In this document: positions 1-6,573 of the stretch, piece by piece
Layout: every line of letters begins with the position of its first letter
Position numbering within the stretch: the stretch's first letter is position 1
NCBI GenBank assembly: GCA_964588705.1
Contig: CAZPQV010000006.1
Coordinates: forward strand, 1 to 64,000
Length of the DNA stretch: 64,000 bases
Reading direction: 5' to 3'
Source of the DNA: CAZPQV01 sp964588705
GTDB taxonomy: Bacteria > Bacteroidota > Bacteroidia > Flavobacteriales > Weeksellaceae
Program-made: the position numbers and the translations under genes
Notes under the pieces: generated by a model
What the model was told of the DNA's origin: nothing
Database searches by the model: none
What the model saw: the letters and a program-made list of their open reading frames with translations, nothing else

Positions 1-32
1 GCTGTCCTTAATCAAAATAGTATAAAAATATC

Positions 33-395
33 ATGAAACATATTATAAAAATTATTTTAACATTAATACCGGTTTTGCTTTTTTCTCAAAAAAATAATCA
101 GATTATATACATAAATTTTGATAGAACCAAAGATCATCATTTTGAAAAAAAAAACAAGATTAACTATTTTGATATTTGTATAGATAATAAAAGGTATGTG
201 AGATTTCAATATGGTATATATAATAGAAATGTTGCAACCCATTTTAATAAAAAAACGATTGATCGTGCTAAATTATCAACAATTATAACGAAGGATAATC
301 CTAACCAAATTATTACATACATAATTGTAAAAAAAATGGGTAAACAGTTTATTCTTTACAAAGCTGATCATTTATTTAGGAAAACAGTTGATTAA
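33..395 (+). CDS. Small exported protein of unknown function
   Basis: The product has 120 residues and starts with a clear signal peptide: a basic start (MKHIIK), a hydrophobic core and a Ser-Gln cleavage zone near residue 19. The mature part is basic and rich in Lys, Asn and Ile, with no motif I recognise. The ATG follows an AT-rich leader and the gene ends just before a strong terminator, so it looks like a single transcription unit. It lies in the AT-rich left part of the window that I infer to be accessory DNA. I cannot assign a function; it is probably a secreted or periplasmic protein. Confidence 0.55.
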   Translation: MKHIIKIILTLIPVLLFSQKNNQIIYINFDRTKDHHFEKKNKINYFDICIDNKRYVRFQYGIYNRNVATHFNKKTIDRAKLSTIITKDNPNQIITYIIVKKMGKQFILYKADHLFRKTVD

Positions 396-424
396 TAAAT
401 ATACCTTCTGCAAATGATTTACAA

Positions 425-454
425 CCCCTTTCCAGTTTGCTGAAAGGGGTTTTT
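425..454 (+). terminator. Rho-independent terminator
   Basis: A perfect 8-bp stem CCCCTTTC/GAAAGGGG with a 9-nt loop is followed by five T. It lies 27 bases after the stop of the small exported protein. Confidence 0.8.
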
Positions 455-464
455 GGTATATTTG
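436..464 (+). promoter_or_regulatory. Bacteroidetes-type promoter, copy 1
   Basis: TTTG at 436-439 and TATATTTG at 457-464 are 17 bp apart, matching the Bacteroidetes -33/-7 consensus (TTG, TAnnTTTG). The -33 element sits in the loop of the preceding terminator. The start codon of the next gene is about 60 nt downstream. Confidence 0.55.
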
Positions 465-502
465 TTAAAGTAAAGTCACTGATTATTACAGCTAAAACCA
501 AA
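447..502 (+). repeat. Direct repeat, copy 1 (promoter-leader segment)
   Basis: This segment is nearly identical to 1975-2031. Both hold the -7 element TATATTTG, the string TTAAAGTAAAGTC and the string TGATTATTACAGCTAAAACC. Both copies lead into a lipoprotein gene, and weaker similarity continues to the start codons. It looks like a duplicated promoter and leader. Confidence 0.8.
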
Positions 503-524
503 TTCAACATCAAAAAATAACAAT

Positions 525-866
525 ATGAAAAGCTCATTATTTCAATCTTTACTAATTCTTTTTATATTTTTATATGGATGCAATCAAAAAGAGGCATCTA
601 AAGATATAACAATAGCGGACTTTTCAAAACCTCAAACCTTTACTTTAAAACCATCAGACAATAAACTTTAAAGTACATTTATGGTAAAAATAAAAGGAGA
701 TAGTAATGATAGCATTGCAGTCCTTGAAAATCAATATTTAAAATTAAATGGCAAAATTGATACGGTATTTAATATAGATTATTACGGTGGTAATGATGCT
801 GTTTTTTATTTTTATCCTTACAAAGCTTCAAAAGGAAAATTAAATATTAAATTAAGTATTAAATAA
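525..866 (+). pseudogene. Small lipoprotein gene broken by an in-frame TAA
   Basis: The ATG at 525 opens a typical lipoprotein: MKSSLFQSL, a hydrophobic stretch, then a lipobox ending LYGC with Cys at residue 19. The frame stops at TAA 669-671 after 48 codons. The same frame then runs open from 672 to 866 and reads on naturally (STFMVKIKGDSND). The gene as a whole would encode about 113 residues, so a single codon change separates the export signal from the body. The 3' part alone has no signal peptide. Function unknown. The stop could be a real mutation or a base-call error. Confidence 0.6.
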
Positions 867-873
867 AAAAACA

Positions 874-960
874 TTCTGCCAACAAAGCGATTTTGCACAG
901 GCGAAGTTGAAGGAAAGTTACTTAAAAGGACACCACCCCCTTAAGTTCCGTTGGGTGTAA
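874..960 (+). other. Possible 3' remnant of a coding sequence
   Basis: The frame from 856 to the TAA at 958-960 is open without a start codon and ends in a protein-like string, YLKGHHPLKFRWV. Base use here is less AT-rich than the flanks. It could be the leftover C-terminus of a lost gene. The evidence is only the open frame and its composition, so confidence is low. Confidence 0.2.
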
Positions 961-976
961 CTAAAAAAGAAATAAA

Positions 977-1405
977 ATGAAAAATTTCATACTTAATATT
1001 TTCAAATTAATAGGGATTATGAATATCTCTTGGTTTGAAAAACTTTCTCCAAATATTTTTTGGAACATTAACTAATTATGATGGAGTAGCAGAACCATAT
1101 AGACTAATTAATCTTAATAAACAACTTACTTTTGAACTTAAGAAAGGTATGATTGAATTAATTTTTTTGTATGATTATATAATATTTACAGTTATATTTT
1201 ATTTTTGGATTTTCATTGTGCTATTCTTTTGACAAGGAAATTTGGAAATAAATTATGGATCCAAATTTCATATTCTCTATTTATTTATTTGTTAGCAATC
1301 ACTTATTATGACCCTTTTCATTACAATTTATTATTCATATTTATTTCAATATTCTTAGGATATGCTAATTGGTGGATGTTTAAAAAATGGCTAAAGTTTC
1401 AATAA
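977..1405 (+). pseudogene. Membrane protein gene with two compensating frameshifts
   Basis: The frame from ATG 977 reads MKNFILNIFK...FEKLSPNIF and stops at 1073. The +1 frame takes over near the T-run at about 1056-1062 (GTLTNYDGVAEPYRLI) and continues to a stop at 1230. The first frame is open again from about 1205 to 1405 (AILLTRKFGNKLW...GYANWWMFKKW). Joined, the pieces give a coherent protein of about 140 residues with three or four hydrophobic segments, so an integral membrane protein. Both shifts lie near T homopolymers. Either the gene is decayed or the assembly has indel errors. Function not recognised. Confidence 0.6.
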
Positions 1406-1491
1406 AAACTAAAAATGAAAAAAATTTTCAGTTAAATATTTTTTAAACCAAATAAGATTAATAATACGTTTTTGGAAAAAAAAATACCAGT

Positions 1492-1941
1492 ATGAAAAAA
1501 ATATTTTTATTAAGCATGATGCTACTCCCTTTCATAATTTATTCACAAAATATTAAATGTGAAATAACTGATTATGTGAAGGATCTTAATGGAAAAGAGT
1601 ATTTCACTTATAACTATGTGAATGCTAGTTATAGCTATTCGAGATCATTTGTGTTGATTGTTGCCAATAGTGAACAATTTACAAAAGTAAGTATGAAAAT
1701 TCCTAAAATATTTCTTCACAAACAAGAATACACAGATGTTTACTTATTGGGTATTAAAGATTTCAATAAAGAAAAAATATCTGAGGAAGAGCAAAAAATA
1801 ATAATCAACTATGTTAGAGATATCATCAAATATAGGGTTATTAATAATCTGCCTACAAACACTGAAGAGTATGTACTTGAAAATGTTAGATATCTGAAAA
1901 AGGAAGATGACTTGTGCAAAATATTAATCTGTACAAAATAA
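1492..1941 (+). CDS. Exported protein of unknown function
   Basis: The product has 149 residues and begins with a signal peptide (MKKIFLLSMMLLPFIIYSQ) ending in the Ser-Gln typical of Flavobacteriia exported proteins. The mature part has Cys at residues 23, 142 and 147, the last two close to the C-terminus (DDLCKILICTK), which could form a disulfide in the periplasm. No family motif is evident. The gene is intact, unlike the two before it, and is followed by the second copy of the duplicated promoter segment. Confidence 0.55.
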   Translation: MKKIFLLSMMLLPFIIYSQNIKCEITDYVKDLNGKEYFTYNYVNASYSYSRSFVLIVANSEQFTKVSMKIPKIFLHKQEYTDVYLLGIKDFNKEKISEEEQKIIINYVRDIIKYRVINNLPTNTEEYVLENVRYLKKEDDLCKILICTK

Positions 1942-1964
1942 AAATATCTTCAATCTGCTGAATG

Positions 1965-1993
1965 TTGTCTGACAGGGTTTTTCGGTATATTTG
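1965..1993 (+). promoter_or_regulatory. Bacteroidetes-type promoter, copy 2
   Basis: TTG at 1965-1967 and TATATTTG at 1986-1993 are 18 bp apart. It is the counterpart of the promoter at 436-464 and drives the BamE/SmpA-like lipoprotein about 60 nt downstream. Confidence 0.55.
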
Positions 1994-2031
1994 TTAAAGT
2001 AAAGTCGCTGATTATTACAGCTAAAACCAAA
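1975..2031 (+). repeat. Direct repeat, copy 2 (promoter-leader segment)
   Basis: Matches 447-502 apart from a few substitutions and one extra base. See copy 1. Confidence 0.8.
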
Positions 2032-2054
2032 CTTACAATTTAAAAAATAGCAGT

Positions 2055-2360
2055 ATGAAAAAAATTCTTTTCTATCTTATCATCAGTTGGACAGTCATTT
2101 CTTGCAGTGCCAAATTCTATGGACGAATGGAAAGTAATAATATGAACCAATTAAAACTGGGGATGACGGTGCAGCAAGTCACCGAAATTTTGGGAAACCA
2201 ATACAAAATTTCTAAAAACGAAATGGTGGGAAACAACGAAATTAAGGTTCTGTCTTACCGTAATACCGATGAATTCTATGATTTCACTTTTGAAAATGGC
2301 ATGCTCAAGAAATGGGACAGAGTATTAGTTCCGCAAGTTCAACCTACAAAGAGTGAATAA
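2055..2360 (+). CDS. Small lipoprotein, SmpA/OmlA (BamE-like) fold
   Basis: The product has 101 residues. A signal peptide ends in a lipobox at VISC (Cys 17), so the mature protein should be lipid-anchored. The segment MNQLKLGMTVQQVTEILGNQY is the signature of the SmpA/OmlA family: a short helix, the LKLGMT turn and a helix with VxxxLG, followed by two or three strands. In that family the fold occurs in the outer-membrane assembly lipoprotein BamE and in many unrelated small lipoproteins. Here the genomic setting gives no link to the Bam complex, so I call only the fold. It is controlled by the duplicated promoter and followed by a terminator. Confidence 0.7.
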   Translation: MKKILFYLIISWTVISCSAKFYGRMESNNMNQLKLGMTVQQVTEILGNQYKISKNEMVGNNEIKVLSYRNTDEFYDFTFENGMLKKWDRVLVPQVQPTKSE

Positions 2361-2389
2361 TTATAAGAGAATGATTTTCTAAATAATAC

Positions 2390-2415
2390 AACTCGGCAGA
2401 TTGCCGGGTTTTTTG
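2390..2415 (+). terminator. Rho-independent terminator
   Basis: Stem ACTCGGCA/TGCCGGGT (one G-T pair) with a short loop, followed by six T. It lies 30 nt after the lipoprotein stop. Confidence 0.75.
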
Positions 2416-2533
2416 TTTTATAAATAAATGAAGAGAATTCTTCCGGATATTGATTCTGCGTTTTTTATTTGAAATTCCATATATTTTAAAAAAAATATTC
2501 TCTACTGAAATGAGAAAAATTAATTTATAAAAT

Positions 2534-3349
2534 TTACTTTATCCAAATTTCTCCATTTTCTATTGGATTATTATGATTTTTTAACCATTCATAAAATCGA
2601 GCATTTATGTTTGCTTCGGTCTCTCTAGACGAAACTTCTTTACCATTAAATGTAACAGAGACGCCAAGACCTTTATTTTTAAGGTTCAGTAGATCTTTTC
2701 TATATTGAGCAGAAGGGTCTGCAAGCACCTCTTTTTTGAAAGCAATCTCCCTTTCTTTAGTTGGAAAAATAATCGCTTTATTTGGAAATTCTATTGTCCC
2801 GCTGCTATTTTCAATTCCCTGTGCGATGAAACTATAGTCTCCATCTTCGGATGAGATTTCCAAAATAAGTCCTGGTAAACCTTCAAATTTATATGGTCCA
2901 TCCATAAACGGAATATCAGGCGCATACCAAGCGATCCATTTTCGTCCACCAAAAGCAATTGAAGATTTATATGTAGTGTGACCGAGGGTTTCTTTCTTAT
3001 CAGACTCTAATTTCCAATCATTTTTATTGAATTCATATACGCCTCCATACAATACGTTAGAGATGTTTTCAATTTGCACATATTTTTTTTTCTGAAAATC
3101 TTTAAAAATTGAATAGTTAAATGATGTATCATTTTGGGTGCTATAGAATAAAGATGAATTCTTCACAACATCAATACTAAGCATATGGTTTTCCGTAATC
3201 AGTAATGTATCTTCTACTTTTGGTCTGTAGGTCAATTCAAAATGAATATCAATTTTCTGAGAAAACCCAAAAATTCCGTTCAAAATGAAAATAAAACAAA
3301 AAAACACTTTTGTTTTATTTTTCCCATTCAAATACAAGCTCAAGTCCAT
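2534..3349 (-). CDS. GLPGLI family protein
   Basis: The product has 271 residues with a signal peptide (VFFCFIFILNGIFGFSQ). The central motif GPYKFEGLPGLILEI is the hallmark that names the GLPGLI family (TIGR01200), found almost only in Bacteroidota; its function is unknown. The part before it has the family's usual KWIAWYAPDIPF segment. The first ATG overlaps the end of the upstream gene by 35 nt; no later ATG lies before the signal peptide, though a GTG just before VFFCF is possible. It forms an operon with the second GLPGLI gene at 3315-4049, a common tandem arrangement. The proteins are probably periplasmic or outer-membrane associated. Confidence 0.85.
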   Translation of the reverse strand: MDLSLYLNGKNKTKVFFCFIFILNGIFGFSQKIDIHFELTYRPKVEDTLLITENHMLSIDVVKNSSLFYSTQNDTSFNYSIFKDFQKKKYVQIENISNVLYGGVYEFNKNDWKLESDKKETLGHTTYKSSIAFGGRKWIAWYAPDIPFMDGPYKFEGLPGLILEISSEDGDYSFIAQGIENSSGTIEFPNKAIIFPTKEREIAFKKEVLADPSAQYRKDLLNLKNKGLGVSVTFNGKEVSSRETEANINARFYEWLKNHNNPIENGEIWIK

Positions 3350-4049
3350 CTCTTCTTTGTTCTGTTATTTTACTACCACGCTTTTCTAAATCCATTTTTA
3401 GTTTTTCAGATAAAGCATATTTTATTTTCGGATATTCTTCGTATGACAAAATGCTATTATCAGGATTATTAAATGGATTCTTTATATTTAAGTCTAACTT
3501 CTCAAGGTTGGTTAACTCCCATACAAAAAGTTCATTATCATCATAAATTTGATAAACAAGCCCTGGGATATTTTCAAACTTCCACGGTCCCGCTTTAATT
3601 TTGGCGGAAGAATCGTACCAGATATGATAATTCCTTCCTCTAAAAAACATCTCCGCTTTATTTAGCGTTACACTACCAAATTGTTTAGATTCGTTAGTTA
3701 ATTTTAAATCTTGAGGCAAAATTTTATCTTCAAAGATGTATTCTTTGCCATTTATTTTATCACTAATGGTATAAGTGTTTTTAGGATTTTTATATAGTAA
3801 GTAATCATAATGTCCTTTGGCAATAAAAACAAATGATTCCTTTGCGGTTTCTTTGCCAACTTCTTCACTGATACCAAATTTAACTTTGTAGAGTTTTTGT
3901 CCTTTCTGATCAATATACAGATGAGCCGGAAATTCAAATACTCTGTTTACCAGTTCATTTTTTACCTTAAAACTGTACTCTATCTCCCAAGATTGAGCAG
4001 AAACCACAAAAAATAACAGTAAAAACTTTATAATTAAGATTTTTTTCAT
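3315..4049 (-). CDS. GLPGLI family protein
   Basis: The product has 244 residues with signal peptide MKKILIIKFLLLFFVVSAQ. The family motif appears as GPWKFENIPGLVYQI, a variant with Asn-Ile for Gly-Leu, preceded by the matching RNYHIWYDSSAKI segment. I start it at the ATG at 4049 rather than at the TTG two codons earlier. It is upstream of and overlaps the second GLPGLI gene, so the two are probably co-translated. The family is of unknown function. The hairpin at 4064-4101 separates this operon from the barrel-protein gene upstream. Confidence 0.85.
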   Translation of the reverse strand: MKKILIIKFLLLFFVVSAQSWEIEYSFKVKNELVNRVFEFPAHLYIDQKGQKLYKVKFGISEEVGKETAKESFVFIAKGHYDYLLYKNPKNTYTISDKINGKEYIFEDKILPQDLKLTNESKQFGSVTLNKAEMFFRGRNYHIWYDSSAKIKAGPWKFENIPGLVYQIYDDNELFVWELTNLEKLDLNIKNPFNNPDNSILSYEEYPKIKYALSEKLKMDLEKRGSKITEQRRDGLELVFEWEK

Positions 4050-4063
4050 ATTCAAACTAATAA

Positions 4064-4101
4064 AAATAAAATATAGTGATTGAAAATCTCAATCACTATA
4101 C
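4064..4101 (-). terminator. Rho-independent terminator
   Basis: A perfect 11-bp stem TATAGTGATTG/CAATCACTATA with a 7-nt loop is followed on the minus strand by TTTTATTTTT. It would end transcripts from the barrel-protein gene at 4266-4685. The 165 bases between that gene and the hairpin hold nothing else I can support. Confidence 0.7.
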
Positions 4102-4265
4102 TAACTTAAAGCGTTGATATTCTCTTGCTCCGAAATTACTTAAAATTTAACTATTCGTATCTACAACCTAATATGTATTTGTATTGTGCACTACAAATTA
4201 TTGAAGGATATAAATCAAATTATACATTTCATCAAAATGTTTCCATATTTAAAAAAATATTCCTC

Positions 4266-4685
4266 CTATTTAAACCTATACCTCAATCCAACAAACCCCC
4301 GAACAAACAGTTCTTCTTCATCCCATTCATATAACGGATTAAATTCAATATTGAACGAAAGATTCTTCTGGTTTTCAAATGGTTTCACGGCAACTCCCAA
4401 AGGCAGTAAAAAACCATTTAAAGGCTTTGAGATTATGATGCCACCACCTATATAAGCATCATAATTTTCCTTTACTATGAAGTTTCGGTTTATCGTTAGT
4501 TCCGGTGTAATATAGTCAATGGCTGTCCCACTATAAATTCTTAAATCTGCCCAAGTTCGTTCTGAGAATTGATAGCCAACTCCTATTTTAGAAGCATTGG
4601 TATTGAGAAAAAATGAGGTACTTAATTGTGCTTTCACAAAAAAGGCAGAAAGCAAAATCATAAAGATTAGTGTTTTTTTAATCAT
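4266..4685 (-). CDS. Small outer-membrane beta-barrel-like protein
   Basis: The product has 139 residues with signal peptide MIKKTLIFMILLSAFFVKAQ. The mature protein is a run of short amphipathic strands (SKIGVGYQF, WADLRIYSG, AYIGGGIII, LSFNIEFNPLY) and ends in the aromatic/basic strand VGLRYRFK, the usual C-terminal strand of a small outer-membrane barrel. Its length suits six to eight strands. The neighbour upstream on the same strand is an unrelated large lipoprotein 11 nt away, so the two may be co-transcribed. No specific function can be read. Confidence 0.65.
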   Translation of the reverse strand: MIKKTLIFMILLSAFFVKAQLSTSFFLNTNASKIGVGYQFSERTWADLRIYSGTAIDYITPELTINRNFIVKENYDAYIGGGIIISKPLNGFLLPLGVAVKPFENQKNLSFNIEFNPLYEWDEEELFVRGFVGLRYRFK

Positions 4686-4696
4686 AATATGTGAGT

Positions 4697-6118
4697 TTAG
4701 AAAGCTGTGTAATCGTGGACAAAGAAGAATTCAAATAAATCTACTTTCCTAACAGAGTAATTAGTAGCATCGTAGTTGTATGTTTTATTATCTAACTCGG
4801 AACCTCCAACAACTGAAGATAATACTTGTACTCTATCAAGTTCCTTATTACCCCTGAAAATTGCCGTTTCTCCAGATTTAACAGTATGATTTACATTAAC
4901 TGAAGTTGAAGGTGTATAATTACCCTTATCATCAATTGCTAATTTACTACCAACACTCACCGTTGATTCAGACGCATTCTTTCTTAGACCCCAAACAACC
5001 ATTTGCTGCGCTACTTTTGCTTTATGCCAATTTGGTTCCCACAGAATACCTACATCCTTCCATCTATGATTTCTTAAATCAGATGCAGAAATATCAAATC
5101 TAAAATAGTATGCTCCTGCAATTGCCGTCAATCCACCCGTTGGATTTACCGCAACCTCTGAACCTGCTTTCGCAATTTTCATTCTAAGTGCTTTAGATAA
5201 GGTTCTTTTCCAAGATGTTCCTCTAACCATCACTTTAGGAATAAATGTGGTAATAAGGTGGTTCTCAGGCAATGCATAAGGGTCCATATTACTTTTTACT
5301 CTTACTTTCGAGTTGCTCGGTGCAGGAGGATACGTAGCAATTGGATTTAGAGGTATGCTTGCATAGTTATAAGGATCTGTAATATATTCGAAACCATTAT
5401 AATCATACGCTACCTGATCGCCTAAATAATAATTATCAATAGGTACTAAAGCAATCGTCGGATTATTATACAAGTATTCTTCATCAATTCCGTCGATGTA
5501 GTCGTACTCAACACCGTTTATCATAAAACCTTCATGAATAGCATAAGGGTTATTATCCTCAAATGTCACAGAATATTCGTCAATTTCGTCCCAGTTGAAA
5601 TTTTCTTCATAAGGAAAATACATTTCTAAATTACTTTCCTCCATGTATTGTGTAATTTCAAGATTTGCCAGCTTCCCGGTAGCTGTATTATTATTTGACG
5701 AAATTGCTTTAGTCAATTGTGGAAATTCTTTTTTCTTTTCATGAAATAGGTTTGTAAGTTTTTCTTTAAACTTGCCATTACTCGAAATTCTCTTGCCTGT
5801 TTCATTTGAAAGTTTTTCTAATTTTCTTTTCTCATAGCTAGAAACATTATTTTCATTTCCTAACAAATAAGCTAAGCTTATCGACTTGCCATAAGCATCG
5901 ATAGACTTCATCTCACTTAGCACATGCTTTCGTAGGCTCTTATCTTGTAAAGCCATACCTACAAGCTTAGATATTTCGGTAAGTTCTTTGTTCTTGACTT
6001 CAGTTCTAAGATTGTTTAAATCGGTTTCATTGTTTTCCATTCTCTCTGCATTACACGACTGTATAAATAGTAAACTAAGAACAGCCAGTGAAATCAGAAT
6101 AAAATTTAAGTTTCTCAT
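4697..6118 (-). CDS. Large lipoprotein of unknown function
   Basis: The product has 473 residues. Signal peptide and lipobox end in FIQSC (Cys 22). Residues 25-140 are charged and helical, rich in Lys and Glu with possible coiled coil. Residues about 150-260 are acidic and Tyr-rich (ENFNWDEIDEY, YDYIDGIDEEYLYNNP). The C-terminal half is neutral, with KVMVRGTSWKR and HRWKDVGILWEPNWHKAKVAQQ. I do not recognise a family. It follows a 56-residue lipoprotein gene by 22 nt, so the two are probably one operon that diverges from the TPR/AraC regulator at 6574. Confidence 0.6.
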   Translation of the reverse strand: MRNLNFILISLAVLSLLFIQSCNAERMENNETDLNNLRTEVKNKELTEISKLVGMALQDKSLRKHVLSEMKSIDAYGKSISLAYLLGNENNVSSYEKRKLEKLSNETGKRISSNGKFKEKLTNLFHEKKKEFPQLTKAISSNNNTATGKLANLEITQYMEESNLEMYFPYEENFNWDEIDEYSVTFEDNNPYAIHEGFMINGVEYDYIDGIDEEYLYNNPTIALVPIDNYYLGDQVAYDYNGFEYITDPYNYASIPLNPIATYPPAPSNSKVRVKSNMDPYALPENHLITTFIPKVMVRGTSWKRTLSKALRMKIAKAGSEVAVNPTGGLTAIAGAYYFRFDISASDLRNHRWKDVGILWEPNWHKAKVAQQMVVWGLRKNASESTVSVGSKLAIDDKGNYTPSTSVNVNHTVKSGETAIFRGNKELDRVQVLSSVVGGSELDNKTYNYDATNYSVRKVDLFEFFFVHDYTAF

Positions 6119-6140
6119 AACTTCAAAAATAGTTAAATAT

Positions 6141-6311
6141 TTATTTTTTCACATCTAATACTGGAACCTTTTTTTTATCATCTTTAAGTATAGGATTGGT
6201 ATTTTCATTTTTTATTTCAATTATTTCATTTGTTTCAACTTGTTCTTCAATTTCTCTGCAAGACATTGCTATAGTCATTAAACCGACTAGTAAAAAATAT
6301 TTTACTTTCAT
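6141..6311 (-). CDS. Very small lipoprotein (56 aa)
   Basis: The minus-strand ATG at 6311 opens a 56-codon frame: MKVKYFLLVGLMTIAMSC with a classical lipobox (AMSC, Cys 18), then a Glu-rich stretch and a Lys-rich end (DDKKKVPVLDVKK), stop at 6141. The signal peptide is well formed, which makes chance unlikely in spite of the length. It lies 22 nt upstream of the 473-residue lipoprotein gene in the same direction, so the pair could act together at the membrane. Function unknown. Confidence 0.55.
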   Translation of the reverse strand: MKVKYFLLVGLMTIAMSCREIEEQVETNEIIEIKNENTNPILKDDKKKVPVLDVKK

Positions 6312-6460
6312 GTGATTAAAATTTTATTTTAAAATTATTTTCTCACATGCAGCTGCTTAAAAGTTGAAGTAAATCGAGCTCACACTTCAATCTTTTCGTG
6401 ATTTTTTCAAATGTAAAATGCTTTCACATAAAAAAAAATTACGTAAATTTCGAGTATTAT

Positions 6461-6510
6461 AAATCGGAAAAATTTGGTATCTAAATCGGGAAATTTGGTA
6501 TCTAAATCGG
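6461..6510 (+). repeat. Short tandem repeat in divergent promoter region
   Basis: The unit AAATCGG(G/A)AAATTTGGTATCT of 21-22 bp occurs twice (6461-6482, 6483-6503), followed by a third partial AAATCGGAAAAT. It lies about 65 nt upstream of the TPR/AraC regulator and between it and the divergent lipoprotein pair, so it is a candidate operator. Confidence 0.6.
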
Positions 6511-6573
6511 AAAATTAGAACATAACCTAGTGATAACCAACCATAGCAAAATTTTCCGCACGTTTTTGTAGAA

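Noticed and set aside
4125..4455. Open frames on the plus strand over the barrel-protein gene
   Set aside because: They are antisense to a gene with a good signal peptide and barrel strands, and have no protein character.
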